The notes beneath the pieces were generated by a model, which was given only the letters and a program-made list of their open reading frames with translations, did not search any database and was not told the DNA's origin. Below, in pieces: positions 1 to 9,471 of a stretch of 50,735 nt of DNA. How positions within the stretch are numbered: the stretch's first letter is position 1; each line of letters starts with the position of its first letter. The position numbers and the translations under genes are program-made. This DNA is from Limosilactobacillus viscerum (GTDB lineage: Bacteria; Bacillota; Bacilli; Lactobacillales; Lactobacillaceae): the NCBI RefSeq assembly GCF_947387525.1, contig NZ_CANDNW010000009.1:1-50735 (forward strand), written 5' to 3'.

Positions 1-1
1 C

Positions 2-46
2 TGGCGCACACCAATCGAGATCTTCCTGCTTAATTTACGTCATTAA
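2..46 (+). pseudogene. C-terminal end of an IS30-family transposase, cut by the window edge
   Basis: Reading from base 2 gives WRTPIEIFLLNLRH and a TAA stop at 44-46. The W-(R/K)-TP-x-E-(V/I)-F motif a few residues before the stop is typical of the C-terminus of IS30-family transposases. The following 30 bases (about 50-78) would hold the terminal inverted repeat, but this cannot be confirmed without the other end. Only 14 codons are visible, so whether the element is intact outside the window is unknown. Confidence 0.55.
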
Positions 47-129
47 ATTCGTTCAAGTTATTTCTTGCAATCTGCCACATTGATAAACATTATTCCTTGC
101 GGCAGCTGAATTTCAAATCATTTAACAGA

Positions 130-166
130 AAAAGGGATTACTACTATTCACAAGTAATCCCTTTTA
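130..166 (-). terminator. Intrinsic terminator, probably bidirectional
   Basis: A 13-bp perfect stem (AAAAGGGATTACT paired with AGTAATCCCTTTT) around a 10-base loop lies ten bases past the stop of the PrsW-like gene. Runs of A and T flank both arms, so it can also terminate transcription arriving from the IS30-like gene on the plus strand. Confidence 0.8.
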
Positions 167-175
167 ACCGATAAG

Positions 176-1318
176 TTACTCAGTTTGTTTTTCTTTAGTC
201 TTCATCTGCAATTCCTTCACTTCGCGGAGACCCGCATGGATTAGCACGAAGACAAACAACCAGGTGATGATGGCAAGCACGATGTTCTTCAAGTCAGTCG
301 TAATAAACTCCCAATCCCATAGTGCGTGGATCAGAATAACTGAACCCAAGAACTTGAGAAAGGTCGCCTTGAAGAAGTCGCTACTGGTTAAATCAGCCGT
401 TCCCTTTGCTAAGACTAAAGCGGCTGCCGAAATTGCACACCATTCTGTATGATCAGAAATGGAAAATAAAGTCCGAATCAGCACTTCCGGGATCGTACTA
501 AGCTGACCCGTTTGATCATCAATCATGTACATAACATTCTCAAAAGCGGCAAATCCGGAACCAACCGCGGCACCGATTAACATTCCATTAAAGATCCGCT
601 TAATGTTGAGCTTATAAATAAAGTAAGCCGCAACCAGCACCTTTGCCACTTCTTCCGATACCCCAGTAAGGAGGGCACCAACAAGATCAAGTTGGCCGTT
701 ATCACCCAGCAAGTTATCAAGAATCATCGTTGCAATTAGCGATAACACCCCACCGACCAGTGTGATCTTCATCACCTGATAGAAACTGATATTCTTATAA
801 ACGTTGGTTTCAAAGAAGAGGACCAGGGCGGAAACAGGCACCGCAATCGTGATCGTCGTGTCTAATGAAACCACAACTCCCATCCGCGGATTAAACTCGG
901 ACAGGACTCCCAGAAGCACTGCCACCAAGAAGATAAACAATAGAATCCGTGAGAACAACCACGGCTGAACCTGGTCGTTAACAACTTCATCAAGTGAAGG
1001 CGTTGTCTTTTCGGTTCCCACGGCAAAGATGTCCTCAGCTTCTTGCTCGGTGTGGTGCTTAAACACTTGACCAAAGAAGCCCTTCAGACTAACCTTCACG
1101 GCACCCTTACCACCGGTCCATTCATTAATTTTCGAGGTGGTGCTATCAATCACACTCTTGCGTTTACGCTGTGGCTCTTCCGCATTAGAAGCGGCACTCG
1201 TTGAAGTACCATCCAAATGGGTTAATGGGTGTCCACAATGGGTGCAGAACTTAGCGCTCGCACTATTCTTAGCACCGCATTGCGTACAAAAAACGAAATC
1301 TTGCTTTTCTTCTGCCAT
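176..1318 (-). CDS. PrsW-family intramembrane metalloprotease with N-terminal zinc ribbon
   Basis: A 380-residue membrane protein. Residues 10-32 form a zinc ribbon with two CxxC pairs (CTQCG and CTHCG). About residues 120-370 form a multi-span PrsW-type membrane domain with its hallmark motifs: SEEVAKV (the EExxK motif), FAAFENV (FxxxEN), a conserved His in SDHTEW, and HALWDW near the C-terminus. PrsW in B. subtilis cleaves the anti-sigma factor RsiW, but lactobacilli generally lack that sigma system, so the substrate here is unknown. The gene starts one base after the stop of another zinc-ribbon membrane protein, with GGGAG upstream of the ATG. The two are almost certainly translationally coupled and may work together at the membrane. 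Confidence 0.8.
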   Translation of the reverse strand: MAEEKQDFVFCTQCGAKNSASAKFCTHCGHPLTHLDGTSTSAASNAEEPQRKRKSVIDSTTSKINEWTGGKGAVKVSLKGFFGQVFKHHTEQEAEDIFAVGTEKTTPSLDEVVNDQVQPWLFSRILLFIFLVAVLLGVLSEFNPRMGVVVSLDTTITIAVPVSALVLFFETNVYKNISFYQVMKITLVGGVLSLIATMILDNLLGDNGQLDLVGALLTGVSEEVAKVLVAAYFIYKLNIKRIFNGMLIGAAVGSGFAAFENVMYMIDDQTGQLSTIPEVLIRTLFSISDHTEWCAISAAALVLAKGTADLTSSDFFKATFLKFLGSVILIHALWDWEFITTDLKNIVLAIITWLFVFVLIHAGLREVKELQMKTKEKQTE

Positions 1319-1319
1319 C

Positions 1320-2171
1320 TTACAAGCTCCCTAACATGAGGCCGATACCGCCACCGAGAAGACCAGCACCGATCTTTTCAGTGGTGTCTGCTTCTTTGGC
1401 TTCTTCTTCAGCTTGTTCCTGCTTCTCTTCGTATTCTTCACGAAGTTGCTGACCAGCAGAAGACGTTTGGAACCGCTTGACTTCCTTGTTATCGTCGTAC
1501 TCCCATAAGACGCCAACTTTACCACTTTGTCCATCCTTGGTGCAAATAGCAACCTTCCACTTACCAGCCAAACGACTAGATAGGTCATGTGCAAGTCCAG
1601 AAAGTTGATTTTCAACGTTAATCCGCCGAGTATCAAATTCATTCTTTTGCATTGCTTGGACGTATTGCCGTTCCTGGCTGTCACTAGCAATCAGGATCAC
1701 CGTGTGCTTTCCGGTGTCAATTGACTGGTGGTAACCCTGCGCACTGGAAAAGTTGTTGGCGTTGATCGCAGACTCGATCGTGTGTGGCACGTAAACCTGC
1801 CGGTAACCAATAAAGATTACGATTAGGATGATAATTGCAGTCACAATCCACCGGGTCTGCTTGAACTTCTTCAACTTACCAAGTGTTTGCTTGGTCACCT
1901 TTTCACCCTTAACGTCATGGACCGGCTTGTTGTCAATGTCACTTGCGTTCGTGGCAGTGGCTGTCTTTGCGGCAGCCGGTGCAGCAGACTTGGCAGGTTC
2001 GGCTGTCTGCTGTTCTTTCTTCTTTACTGTGGACGCTTGCTTAGGTGCTTCCCTTGGTGCTTCGCTTGCTGCTGGCCGTTCTTCAGCCGATTTCAAGTTA
2101 GCACCACAGTTAGGACAAAAGGCCGCTTCTTCCGGCACCTTTGTCCCACAGTTTGGACAAAACTTATTCAT
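1320..2171 (-). CDS. Zinc-ribbon single-pass membrane protein, function unknown
   Basis: 283 residues from an ATG behind GGGGGAG (an in-frame TTG one codon upstream is less likely). The N-terminus is a zinc ribbon of two CPNCG knuckles. It is followed by an Ala/Lys/Glu-rich low-complexity linker (about residues 30-100), one transmembrane helix near residues 108-130 (WIVTAIIILIVIFIGY), an extracytoplasmic or soluble domain with an Arg/Glu-rich stretch, and a Gly-rich tail (AGLLGGGIGLMLGSL) that could insert in a membrane. It is the first gene of a two-gene unit with the PrsW-like protease and is a candidate substrate or partner of it. Similar zinc-ribbon/TM proteins (TcaA/YvbJ type) occur in Firmicutes, but I cannot assign a function. 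Confidence 0.65.
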   Translation of the reverse strand: MNKFCPNCGTKVPEEAAFCPNCGANLKSAEERPAASEAPREAPKQASTVKKKEQQTAEPAKSAAPAAAKTATATNASDIDNKPVHDVKGEKVTKQTLGKLKKFKQTRWIVTAIIILIVIFIGYRQVYVPHTIESAINANNFSSAQGYHQSIDTGKHTVILIASDSQERQYVQAMQKNEFDTRRINVENQLSGLAHDLSSRLAGKWKVAICTKDGQSGKVGVLWEYDDNKEVKRFQTSSAGQQLREEYEEKQEQAEEEAKEADTTEKIGAGLLGGGIGLMLGSL

Positions 2172-2388
2172 CAAATTCTCCCCCTAATAATAAAATTAAC
2201 AGATTAAAATTATAAAGCTAGTTATATGATTAGTCAAAGTCAATTATTTGTTTTATAAGTATTGGTGGAGAATTGTGTTAATTAATCCAACACTTCTTAG
2301 TGCAGGATCCATAGAATATTCAGTACCCTTAGCACCGTTAAAACAAACAGCTAAGCGATAAACAAGTGTTCGCTTTACGTCCCATGCA

Positions 2389-2428
2389 AAAAGGCCTTGC
2401 ACCGAATTAACGATTGAAGCAAGGCCTA
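2389..2428 (-). terminator. Terminator of the rlmL-like gene
   Basis: On the minus strand AGGCCTTGC pairs with GCAAGGCCT around a loop of about 18 bases and is followed by TTTTT. It lies just past the stop of the methyltransferase gene. Confidence 0.8.
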
Positions 2429-2434
2429 TTTATT

Positions 2435-3568
2435 TTATCTCTTTTTCTTGCCCCAAAACTGGAACAAATCTGTCCGCAAGGCCCCGTTATACAGCTTCCG
2501 CCGCTTAGTAGCCTTTTTGCCGTAATACTTTTCAAATTCTAGGTCCGCGGTCAGAATGTACTTACTCCAGGTCGTCATCGGCCGGTAGAGTTCACCCATT
2601 TGGCGGTACAATTCATGGACGGCTTCGTGGTCACTCAACCGTTCCCCGTACGGTGGATTGGCAACAATGACCCCGTTGATCTTATCCGTGTGCCAGTCCT
2701 TCAGCGCTAACTGTTTAAAAGTAATGTCATGAGTCAACCCTGCAGCCCGGCAGTTTTCCTGGGCAATTTCAACCATATTCTGGTCAATATCATACCCGTG
2801 AATATCCAATTCCACGTCATAATCGGCCTTTGCGTCAGCCTCATCCCGCACTTCATCGGACAGGCCATCCGGCGTCAAGTTCGTCCACTGCTCACAGGCA
2901 AACGCCCGGTTGGTCCCCGGCGCAATATTATGCCCCATCAGCGCCGCTTCAATCGGAATGGTTCCTGAACCACAAACTGGGTCAACAAACGGATTGTCCG
3001 TAAACCAGTGGGCCAGCATCACCAGTGCCGCCGCCATGTTTTCCTTCAGCGGTGCACCACCCTTATTCTTCCGGTAGCCCCGCTTAAACAGGCTTTCCCC
3101 CGTCGTATCCAGGGTCAACATCACATGGTCCTTATTAATCGCCACATCCAGCGGGTACAATGCACCGGTTTCTGGGAGCCGCGTCCGCCGGTGGTACACC
3201 CGACTCAGCCGTTGGACAATTGCCTTCTTCACAATTGCCTGCACGCTCGGCACATTATGCAGCTGCGAATGGTGACTGCGTCCTTCCACCGGAAATTCAG
3301 CGTCAACCGGCAGTAGGTCTTCCCATGGCAAGTCAGCCGTTTGTTCAAACAAGTCGTCAAACGTCCGGGCCTCAAACTCACCAACGATCACCTTCACCCG
3401 GTCCGCCGTCCGTAGCCACAAGTTAGTCGTTAAAATGTCCTTCATATCCCCAGTATACCGAACCCGGCCGTTTTCAACCTTCGTCTCGTAGCCAAGGTCC
3501 CGCAACTCACGACCAACCAAGGCTTCAATTCCGGCCGCTGCCGTCGCCATTAACTGATATTTTTGCAA
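2435..3568 (-). CDS. THUMP-domain class I SAM-dependent 23S rRNA (guanine-N2) methyltransferase
   Basis: 377 residues, beginning with TTG seven or eight bases after GAGGAG. The N-terminal third is a THUMP-type RNA-binding domain (MATAAAGIEALVGRELRDLG). The catalytic domain carries the SAM motif I-like DPVCGSGTIPIEAAL (about residues 197-211) and the N2-methyltransferase motif NPPYGE (about residue 304), typical of RlmL/RlmK and the B. subtilis YpsC family. Members methylate guanines of 23S rRNA, and the exact target here is inferred. In B. subtilis ypsC lies next to rnpB and gpsB. Here the pyrimidine operon and two small genes separate it from that block. Confidence 0.85.
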   Translation of the reverse strand: MQKYQLMATAAAGIEALVGRELRDLGYETKVENGRVRYTGDMKDILTTNLWLRTADRVKVIVGEFEARTFDDLFEQTADLPWEDLLPVDAEFPVEGRSHHSQLHNVPSVQAIVKKAIVQRLSRVYHRRTRLPETGALYPLDVAINKDHVMLTLDTTGESLFKRGYRKNKGGAPLKENMAAALVMLAHWFTDNPFVDPVCGSGTIPIEAALMGHNIAPGTNRAFACEQWTNLTPDGLSDEVRDEADAKADYDVELDIHGYDIDQNMVEIAQENCRAAGLTHDITFKQLALKDWHTDKINGVIVANPPYGERLSDHEAVHELYRQMGELYRPMTTWSKYILTADLEFEKYYGKKATKRRKLYNGALRTDLFQFWGKKKR

Positions 3569-3633
3569 AGTAGCAACTCCTCTTCGTCAAATCTTCTTTA
3601 ACCATTCTACCTGATTACCGGCAAATGACAAAG

Positions 3634-4452
3634 TTAATATTGGTCTTCTTGCATTGTTGCCGGCCAACCATCAATTGCCCTCTTCTGGTCAAGCCCTTCC
3701 AAGGCCCGCAAGTCGTCCTGGTCAATCGTAAAACCAAAGATGTCCAAATTTTCAGCCATGTGCTTACGGTTCAACGTCTTTGGGATCACCACGATATTTT
3801 CTTGGTTCATAAACCGCAGAGTCAGTTGGGCAGGAGTAACGTGGTAACGTGCCGCCATCTTAACCAAAACTGGATTATCCAAGAAGCCCGGTTGCCCTTC
3901 GCCAAGTGGTGCGTAGGATTCGTGAACCATCCCTCGACTAGTCAGGTAAGCATGCATCCGTTTCTGCTGCCACATCAAGTGGGTTTCAATCTGATCAATT
4001 GCTGGTTCAACTGTAGCCCCGTCAATGATTTCCTGCACCTGGTCAGCATTGAAATTACTCAGGCCAATTGCCCGGACTTTACCATCGTGGTAAGCATCTT
4101 CTAGGGCCCGGTAAGTTTCCGCGTCATTCCCGGTCGGCCAGTGGATGATCACCAAGTCAAAGTAATCGTGGTTAAAGCGGCGCAATGACTCATCCAAGCC
4201 TTGCTTAGTCTCAGCATAGCCACTGGTCTGTACCTTGGTCGTTACAAAGACTTGGTCTCGCAGCAGGCCGCTTTCGGTCAAGGCCTCCCCGACCTCGGCT
4301 TCGTTGCCGTAGTACTGGGCAGTGTCGATCAACCGGTAACCCGTCCGCAGCGCTTGCAGGACGTTTTCGGTAGTCTGTGCCGGCGCCGTTTGGTAGGTCC
4401 CATAGCCAACTGCTGGCATTACAATTCCATTATTCAACTTAACTGTTTTCAT
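3634..4452 (-). CDS. Aldo/keto reductase (2,5-diketo-D-gluconate reductase-like)
   Basis: 272 residues, full length for the family. The catalytic tetrad is visible: Asp and Tyr in LIDTAQYYGNE (about D43/Y48), Lys in VTTKVQ, and His in VIIHWP. The NADPH-binding C-terminal signature IPKTLNRKHMAEN follows near residue 226. It reduces small aldehydes or ketones with NADPH in the cytosol; the physiological substrate cannot be told from sequence. It is monocistronic or co-transcribed with the HesB-like gene upstream (gap 27 bases). Confidence 0.85.
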   Translation of the reverse strand: MKTVKLNNGIVMPAVGYGTYQTAPAQTTENVLQALRTGYRLIDTAQYYGNEAEVGEALTESGLLRDQVFVTTKVQTSGYAETKQGLDESLRRFNHDYFDLVIIHWPTGNDAETYRALEDAYHDGKVRAIGLSNFNADQVQEIIDGATVEPAIDQIETHLMWQQKRMHAYLTSRGMVHESYAPLGEGQPGFLDNPVLVKMAARYHVTPAQLTLRFMNQENIVVIPKTLNRKHMAENLDIFGFTIDQDDLRALEGLDQKRAIDGWPATMQEDQY

Positions 4453-4479
4453 CCTAAAATACCTCCACAGCTAATTATA

Positions 4480-4851
4480 CTACTCCCAGTATTCTTCGTA
4501 CTTCCGCGATGCCGCCGTGCTGGCATCAGCTTTTGTCGATGCTGGTTCTTTAACCGGTACAGGCTGCTCATCCGGTGTCTCTCTTACTTGTTGGTAAGTT
4601 AACTTTCCATCTTGAAAATCAACGGTCGTTACCTTGCCGGAGAAGAACCATTCCTTAGCAAAGTCAACGTAAAAGGTGACCCCTTGGTGTTCATCAGTGG
4701 CCACCGCATAAGATGGTGCTGCTTTCCGGTAGTTTAAACTAATTTGACCATCAGCACCTTTTTGGGCATAAATTGCGACCATGTCACCCGCCTGTAGTTG
4801 GGCCTGCTTAACCAGCCAGTCTGCTGCCCGTTTTGTTACAATTAACTTCAT
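4480..4851 (-). CDS. HesB/IscA-like (iron-sulfur biosynthesis family) protein
   Basis: A 123-residue cytosolic protein whose first about 95 residues match the HesB/YneR-like fold seen in Firmicutes: MKLIVTKRAADWLVKQ, then a beta-rich core with TFYVDFAKEWFFSGKVTTVDF. No cysteine is present, so the metal-binding CxnCGC motif of true A-type Fe-S carriers is missing. A role as a classical cluster carrier is therefore unlikely. The last 25 residues are an Ala/Thr/Lys-rich tail. The true biochemical role is unknown. Confidence 0.6.
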   Translation of the reverse strand: MKLIVTKRAADWLVKQAQLQAGDMVAIYAQKGADGQISLNYRKAAPSYAVATDEHQGVTFYVDFAKEWFFSGKVTTVDFQDGKLTYQQVRETPDEQPVPVKEPASTKADASTAASRKYEEYWE

Positions 4852-4939
4852 CTACCCACATCCTTTTTGTCGATACTATCACCTTATCCATAAATAAATG
4901 GATAATCAAGAAATTAGCTGGTATATTAAAATTGTAATC

Positions 4940-4973
4940 AAAAAGGGCAGGCGTTGCACCGCCCACCCTTTTT
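4940..4973. terminator. Bidirectional terminator-like hairpin
   Basis: AAAAAGGG pairs with CCCTTTTT, and inside it GGCG pairs with CGCC around a six-base loop. Both strands have a terminal T-run. Confidence 0.75.
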
Positions 4974-5004
4974 GCTGTTGCCTAATATTAGGATTGCTTT
5001 TTAC

Positions 5005-5036
5005 TAAGCGTTAGCCGTTTGGTTAACGCTTATTTT
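5005..5036. terminator. Hairpin, terminator-like
   Basis: TAAGCGTTA pairs with TAACGCTTA around a ten-base loop and is followed by TTTT on the plus strand. It is the second of several hairpins between carB and the HesB-like gene. Confidence 0.5.
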
Positions 5037-5090
5037 GTCAAAGGAATCGTGAAATAAATTTTATATAGATCAAAAGTAAACAACGCGGTA

Positions 5091-5145
5091 CACAAATGAG
5101 GTCCAGAGCTCGTCAATATTGACGAACTCTGGACCTCTATTTGTG
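5091..5145. repeat. Palindromic repeat family B, copy 1
   Basis: CACAAATGAGGTCCAGAG is mirrored by CTCTGGACCTCTATTTGTG, with an inner GTCAATATTGAC palindrome. The long cruciform resembles sequences at 26385-26446 (21 of 23 bases shared over the right arm) and 37464-37522. It probably acts as a bidirectional terminator or is a small palindromic repeat. Confidence 0.7.
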
Positions 5146-5149
5146 CTCG

Positions 5150-5198
5150 CAGGGGCTCAAAAACGAAGTCGCAAACGACTTCTGTTTCGCTCCCTTTC
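5150..5198 (-). terminator. Probable terminator of the pyr operon after carB
   Basis: On the minus strand GGGAGCGAAAC, an inner GAAGTCG/CGACTTC hairpin, GTTTTTG and GAGCCCC form one long imperfect hairpin a few bases after the carB stop. The T-run is short, so termination may be partial or shared with the hairpins further on. Confidence 0.55.
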
Positions 5199-5204
5199 TT
5201 CCTA

Positions 5205-8200
5205 TTATAAAGCGGTTGTCGAGAACGAACGATTCTCAAGTGCCCGTAGTAATGCACCAACCGTGTCGAGGGCGGTTAGCAGCGGTACGTTATGTTCAAT
5301 CGCGGTCTGCCGAATGATGAAGCCATCCGAGTTCTTGGCGTAATCGTGACCCATCGTGTTGATTACCAGGTCAACCTTATTATCCTTAATTACCCGGAGA
5401 ATATTGTGTTCACCGTCTTCTTCACCAATCTTACCCACCGTTTCAACGTGGAGACCGTTCTCCTTCAAGAAGTCCGCTGTCCCCTTAGTCGCCAACAAAC
5501 GCCAGCCAATTAATGCAAAGCGCTTGGCCAGTGGCAGGATTGTCTGCTTATCATTATCCTCAATCGTCAACAGGACACTCCCGTTATCCGGCAGCTGCAT
5601 CTTGGCACCAGCAAAGGCCTTGTAGAGTGCCTTGGCAAAGGTCTGGTCAGAGCCCATTACTTCACCGGTTGACTTCATTTCTGGTCCCAGGTAGGAGTCA
5701 ACATCATCCAGCTTGTTGAAACTGAAGACTGGTGCCTTAACATGAATCGTCTTGCTTTCTGGGTATAAACCATCTTTGTAGCCCTGTTCGGCAAGGCTCT
5801 TGCCCAGGATTACCCGGGTAGCCACCTGGGCCATCTCGATCCCCGTAATCTTAGACAGGAATGGTACCGTCCGGCTAGCCCGTGGGTTAACTTCAAGAAC
5901 ATAAGCTTCGTGGTCGTGAATGATGAACTGGATGTTCATGATCCCCTGGCACTTCAAAGCAATTGCCAGCTTCTTCGTTGCAGACACGATCTGGTGCTTG
6001 ATGTCATCATCAAAGCTTTGTGGTGGGTAGACCGCCATTGAGTCACCAGAGTGGACCCCGGCGTGCTCAATGTGTTCCATGATCCCCGGCAAGAGAACGT
6101 CGGTACCATCACAGATGGCGTCAACTTCACATTCGCGTCCTTCCAGATAAGCATCAATCAAGATTGGGTGGTCAGCGGCCACGTCCGCATTTTCCTTCAG
6201 GTATTCACGCAATTCGCCTTCGTTGTAGACAATTTCCATTGCCTTACCACCGAGAACGTAGCTTGGCCGAACCAGCACTGGGTAGCCAATCTTTTCCGCC
6301 GCATCAATTACCCCCTGGTGTGTTGTGGCAGTGAGGCCAACTGGTTGCTTCAATTCAAGCTTCTTGATAATTTCATCGAAAATCCGCCGGTCTTCCGCAG
6401 CATCCAGGTCCTTGACACTGGTCCCAAGGATTTGAACCCCGTTCTTTGCCAGTCCCGCAGCCAGATTAATGGCGGTTTGCCCACCAAACTGGACAATGAC
6501 CCCCATTGGTTGTTCGAGGTCAATTACGTTCATGACGTCTTCCAGCGTCAGCGGTTCAAAGTAGAGTTTATCGGAAACGGAGAAGTCAGTTGAGACTGTT
6601 TCGGGGTTAGAGTTCATTACGATTGCTTCATAACCCATTGACTGCAAAGCCTTAACACAGTGGACGGTCGCGTAGTCAAATTCAACCCCCTGGCCGATTC
6701 GGATTGGGCCGGACCCAATAACCAGGACTGACTCCTTACCAGTTCGCTGACTCTCGTTTTCCCGGTCGTAGGTACTGTAGAAGTATGGTGTTGAAGAATC
6801 AAATTCAGCCGCACAAGTATCAACCATCTTGTAGACCGGCAGGATGCCTTCCTGCTTACGAAGTGCCCGCACCTTTTCCGGCGTGGTCTTCCAAAGCTTA
6901 GCAATCGTTGGGTCACTGAAACCGTACTTCTTTGCGGTCCGCAGGGTGGCAACGTCTTCAGGATGGTCTTCAATTTGCTTTTCAAGTTCGATCAGGTGGT
7001 GGACAACATCGAGGAAGTAGTCGTTGATCTTGGTTAATTCGTGAACATCCTCAATTGTATAGCCCCGGCGGAAGGCCTCAGCAACGTAGAAGAGGCGGTC
7101 GTCTTCGGCGTGGACCAGCTTGTCTTCCAGCTGGATATCAGTTGCCTGGTGGGCCGGTGCCGAGAAGAGGTCCTTTTGGTCAATTTCCAGTGACCGAACG
7201 GCCTTTTGCAGGGCTTCTTCAGCAGTCCGCCCAATGGCCATGACTTCACCGGTGGCCTTCATCTGACTGCCCAGGCGGCGGTCGGCACGGGTGAACTTAT
7301 CAAATGGCCAGCGTGGAATCTTGCAGACAACGTAGTCGAGGGCTGGTTCAAACTCAGCATATGTGGTCCCGGTAACCGGGTTCTTGATCTCATCTAGGTT
7401 CAGGCCAACCGCAATCTTAGCAGCCATCTTGGCAATTGGGTAACCAGTTGCCTTAGAAGCCAGTGCGGAAGAACGGGAGACCCGGGGGTTAACTTCGATG
7501 ACATCATAATGGTATGAATTTGGATCGAGGGCTAATTGAACATTGCATCCCCCTTCAATCTTCAGCGCCCGGATTAACTTCAGGGCACAGTCACGGAGCA
7601 TTTGGTATTCACGGTCCGACAGCGTTTGGCTCGGTGCAAAGACAATTGAATCCCCGGTGTGGATCCCAACTGGGTCGAAGTTTTCCATGCAGCAGACTAC
7701 CATGGCGTTGTCACTGGCATCCCGCATTACTTCAAATTCGATTTCCTTGTAACCGGCAATTGACTTTTCAATCAAGCACTGGGTTGCTGGGGAGAGGTCC
7801 AGACCGTTAGCGGCGATGGCCTTCAATTCTTCATCATTGTGGCACATCCCACCACCGGTACCACCCATGGTAAAGGCTGGCCGGACAATTACGGGATAAC
7901 CAATTTTGTGCGCAAAATCAAGCGCCCCATCGACGGTTTCAACCGTTTGGGAGGCTGGCACTGGTTCGCCCAGCCGTTGCATCAGTTCCTTGAACTTTTC
8001 CCGGTCTTCGGCCTCATCAATTGAGTCCAGCTTGGTCCCTAATAATTGGATGTGCAATTCATCAAGCAGCCCGGTCTTGGAAAGGGCTACGGCCAGGTTT
8101 AGGCCGATCTGTCCACCTAAAGTTGGCAGAATTGCATCAGGGTATTCCTTCCGGATAATCCGGGAAACCGATTCGACCGTCAGTGGTTCAATATATACGT

Positions 8201-8387
8201 GGTCAGCAATTTCATTATCAGTCATGATGGTGGCTGGGTTGGAGTTCACCAGTACGGTCTCGTACCCTTCTTCACGCAGGGCTAAGCAGGCCTGCGTTCC
8301 TGAATAATCAAATTCAGCCGCTTGACCAATGATGATTGGCCCTGACCCAATCACTAAAATCTTATGAATATCCGTGCGTTTAGGCAT
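5205..8387 (-). CDS. carB: Carbamoyl-phosphate synthase large subunit
   Basis: 1060 residues from the ATG at 8387 (MPKRTDIHK). An in-frame GTG at 8399 abuts the AAAGGA motif and is unlikely. The protein has two homologous ATP-grasp halves: residues about 1-400 with [17 protein letters not shown], and about 550-930 with [18 protein letters not shown]-terminal MGS-like allosteric domain contains [14 protein letters not shown]. It makes carbamoyl phosphate from bicarbonate, ATP and ammonia supplied by CarA. It is the last gene of the pyr operon and overlaps carA by eight bases. Being in this operon, it is expected to follow PyrR (uridylate) control rather than arginine. Confidence 0.97.
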   Translation of the reverse strand: MPKRTDIHKILVIGSGPIIIGQAAEFDYSGTQACLALREEGYETVLVNSNPATIMTDNEIADHVYIEPLTVESVSRIIRKEYPDAILPTLGGQIGLNLAVALSKTGLLDELHIQLLGTKLDSIDEAEDREKFKELMQRLGEPVPASQTVETVDGALDFAHKIGYPVIVRPAFTMGGTGGGMCHNDEELKAIAANGLDLSPATQCLIEKSIAGYKEIEFEVMRDASDNAMVVCCMENFDPVGIHTGDSIVFAPSQTLSDREYQMLRDCALKLIRALKIEGGCNVQLALDPNSYHYDVIEVNPRVSRSSALASKATGYPIAKMAAKIAVGLNLDEIKNPVTGTTYAEFEPALDYVVCKIPRWPFDKFTRADRRLGSQMKATGEVMAIGRTAEEALQKAVRSLEIDQKDLFSAPAHQATDIQLEDKLVHAEDDRLFYVAEAFRRGYTIEDVHELTKINDYFLDVVHHLIELEKQIEDHPEDVATLRTAKKYGFSDPTIAKLWKTTPEKVRALRKQEGILPVYKMVDTCAAEFDSSTPYFYSTYDRENESQRTGKESVLVIGSGPIRIGQGVEFDYATVHCVKALQSMGYEAIVMNSNPETVSTDFSVSDKLYFEPLTLEDVMNVIDLEQPMGVIVQFGGQTAINLAAGLAKNGVQILGTSVKDLDAAEDRRIFDEIIKKLELKQPVGLTATTHQGVIDAAEKIGYPVLVRPSYVLGGKAMEIVYNEGELREYLKENADVAADHPILIDAYLEGRECEVDAICDGTDVLLPGIMEHIEHAGVHSGDSMAVYPPQSFDDDIKHQIVSATKKLAIALKCQGIMNIQFIIHDHEAYVLEVNPRASRTVPFLSKITGIEMAQVATRVILGKSLAEQGYKDGLYPESKTIHVKAPVFSFNKLDDVDSYLGPEMKSTGEVMGSDQTFAKALYKAFAGAKMQLPDNGSVLLTIEDNDKQTILPLAKRFALIGWRLLATKGTADFLKENGLHVETVGKIGEEDGEHNILRVIKDNKVDLVINTMGHDYAKNSDGFIIRQTAIEHNVPLLTALDTVGALLRALENRSFSTTAL

Positions 8388-9471
8388 TGGTCCGTTCACT
8401 CCTTTGTTGGTCTACCATGCTAATAAAGTCATCAAATAAGCTGTCCGCATCGTGGGGACCCGGTGCTGCATCCGGGTGGAACTGGACGGAGAAGGCTGGG
8501 TATTGCTTGTGGCGCAGTCCTTCCACCGTCCCATCATTTACTTCCTCGTGGGTAACCAGCAGCTTGGTGGAGTCAATCGACTGTGGATCAACTGCGTAAC
8601 CGTGGTTTTGCGAGGTAAAGTCAATTTCACCAGTGGCAATGTTGCGGACCGGGTGGTTAAAGCCCCGGTGGCCAAACTTCATCTTGTAGGTCTTAGCACC
8701 GTTAGCCAGGGCAAAGACTTGGTGCCCCATGCAGATGCCAAATAGCGGCAAGTGCTTTTCGACCTCGGCTACCATCGCAGCAGCCCCTTCCATTTCTTCA
8801 GGGTCACCAGGGCCGTTACTCAGCAGGATTCCGTCTGCCTTGAGGTTGAGGACCTGTTGTGCCGTGGCCGTGTATGGCAGGACGATGACGTTGCATTCCC
8901 GTTCCGCTAACTCCCGAAGGATGCTGTGCTTGATTCCAAAGTCAATTACCACGATGTTCCGCTTCGTACCAGGGTTCGGGTATGGTGATTTGGTTGAAAC
9001 CTGGCTGATAATGTTGGCCGTCGGGTGTGACGCCTTAATCTTCTTGAGCAGGTCAGCCAATTCATCGACGTTGTCAACGATGGCACCGCGGAGGGTTCCG
9101 TGCTGACGAAGCTTGCGGACCAATTCACGGGTATCAATTCCCTGGATCCCAGGAATTTCCCGCTGATCAAGGAAGTTTGGCAAGGTGTCCTGCATCCGCC
9201 AGTTACTTGGACGGCGGGCAACTTGGTGGCAAATCACTCCCTTAATCTGTGGTTCCAGGGATTCATAGTCATCCAGGTTAACCCCGTAGTTACCGATCAG
9301 GGGGTTGGTAAATACCAGGATCTGGTTGGCATAGGATTGGTCAGTAATGGCTTCTTGGTAACCGGTCATCCCCGTGGTAAATACCACTTCGCCGAGGGTG
9401 GAACGATCAGCGCCAAATGCTTCACCAGCATAAACACTGCCGTCTTCTAATACTAGGTAGCGTTCCATCAT
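8380..9471 (-). CDS. carA: Carbamoyl-phosphate synthase small (glutaminase) subunit
   Basis: 363 residues. The N-terminal CPSase small-subunit domain ([17 protein letters not shown], later [17 protein letters not shown]) is followed by a class I glutamine amidotransferase domain with the nucleophile elbow [12 protein letters not shown] and the catalytic His/Glu region [11 protein letters not shown]. It hydrolyses glutamine and channels ammonia to CarB. The start codon overlaps the pyrC stop (TAATG), and GGAAG precedes it; two ATGs are adjacent and either could be used. Confidence 0.97.
   Translation of the reverse strand: MMERYLVLEDGSVYAGEAFGADRSTLGEVVFTTGMTGYQEAITDQSYANQILVFTNPLIGNYGVNLDDYESLEPQIKGVICHQVARRPSNWRMQDTLPNFLDQREIPGIQGIDTRELVRKLRQHGTLRGAIVDNVDELADLLKKIKASHPTANIISQVSTKSPYPNPGTKRNIVVIDFGIKHSILRELAERECNVIVLPYTATAQQVLNLKADGILLSNGPGDPEEMEGAAAMVAEVEKHLPLFGICMGHQVFALANGAKTYKMKFGHRGFNHPVRNIATGEIDFTSQNHGYAVDPQSIDSTKLLVTHEEVNDGTVEGLRHKQYPAFSVQFHPDAAPGPHDADSLFDDFISMVDQQRSERTNA

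Larger units (their letters stand above)
4852..5204. other. Gene-free region of stacked hairpins downstream of carB
   Basis: About 350 bases without a credible gene. It holds at least four strong inverted repeats: 4940-4973, 5005-5036, 5091-5145 and 5150-5198. An AT-rich stretch of 60-80 bases before the HesB-like gene may hold its promoter. A 76-codon open frame covers part of it, but it is read through the hairpins and has no ribosome binding site. Confidence 0.6.

Noticed and set aside
3625-4104. A 159-codon plus-strand frame opposite the aldo/keto reductase
   Set aside because: Shadow of a conserved gene; no ribosome binding site and implausible composition.
4480-4851. Calling the HesB-like gene an iron-sulfur carrier (iscA/sufA)
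   Set aside because: The protein contains no cysteine, so the cluster-binding residues of A-type carriers are absent.
6051-6593. A 180-codon open frame on the plus strand inside carB
   Set aside because: It is antisense to well-conserved ATP-grasp coding sequence, has no ribosome binding site and no recognisable protein features.
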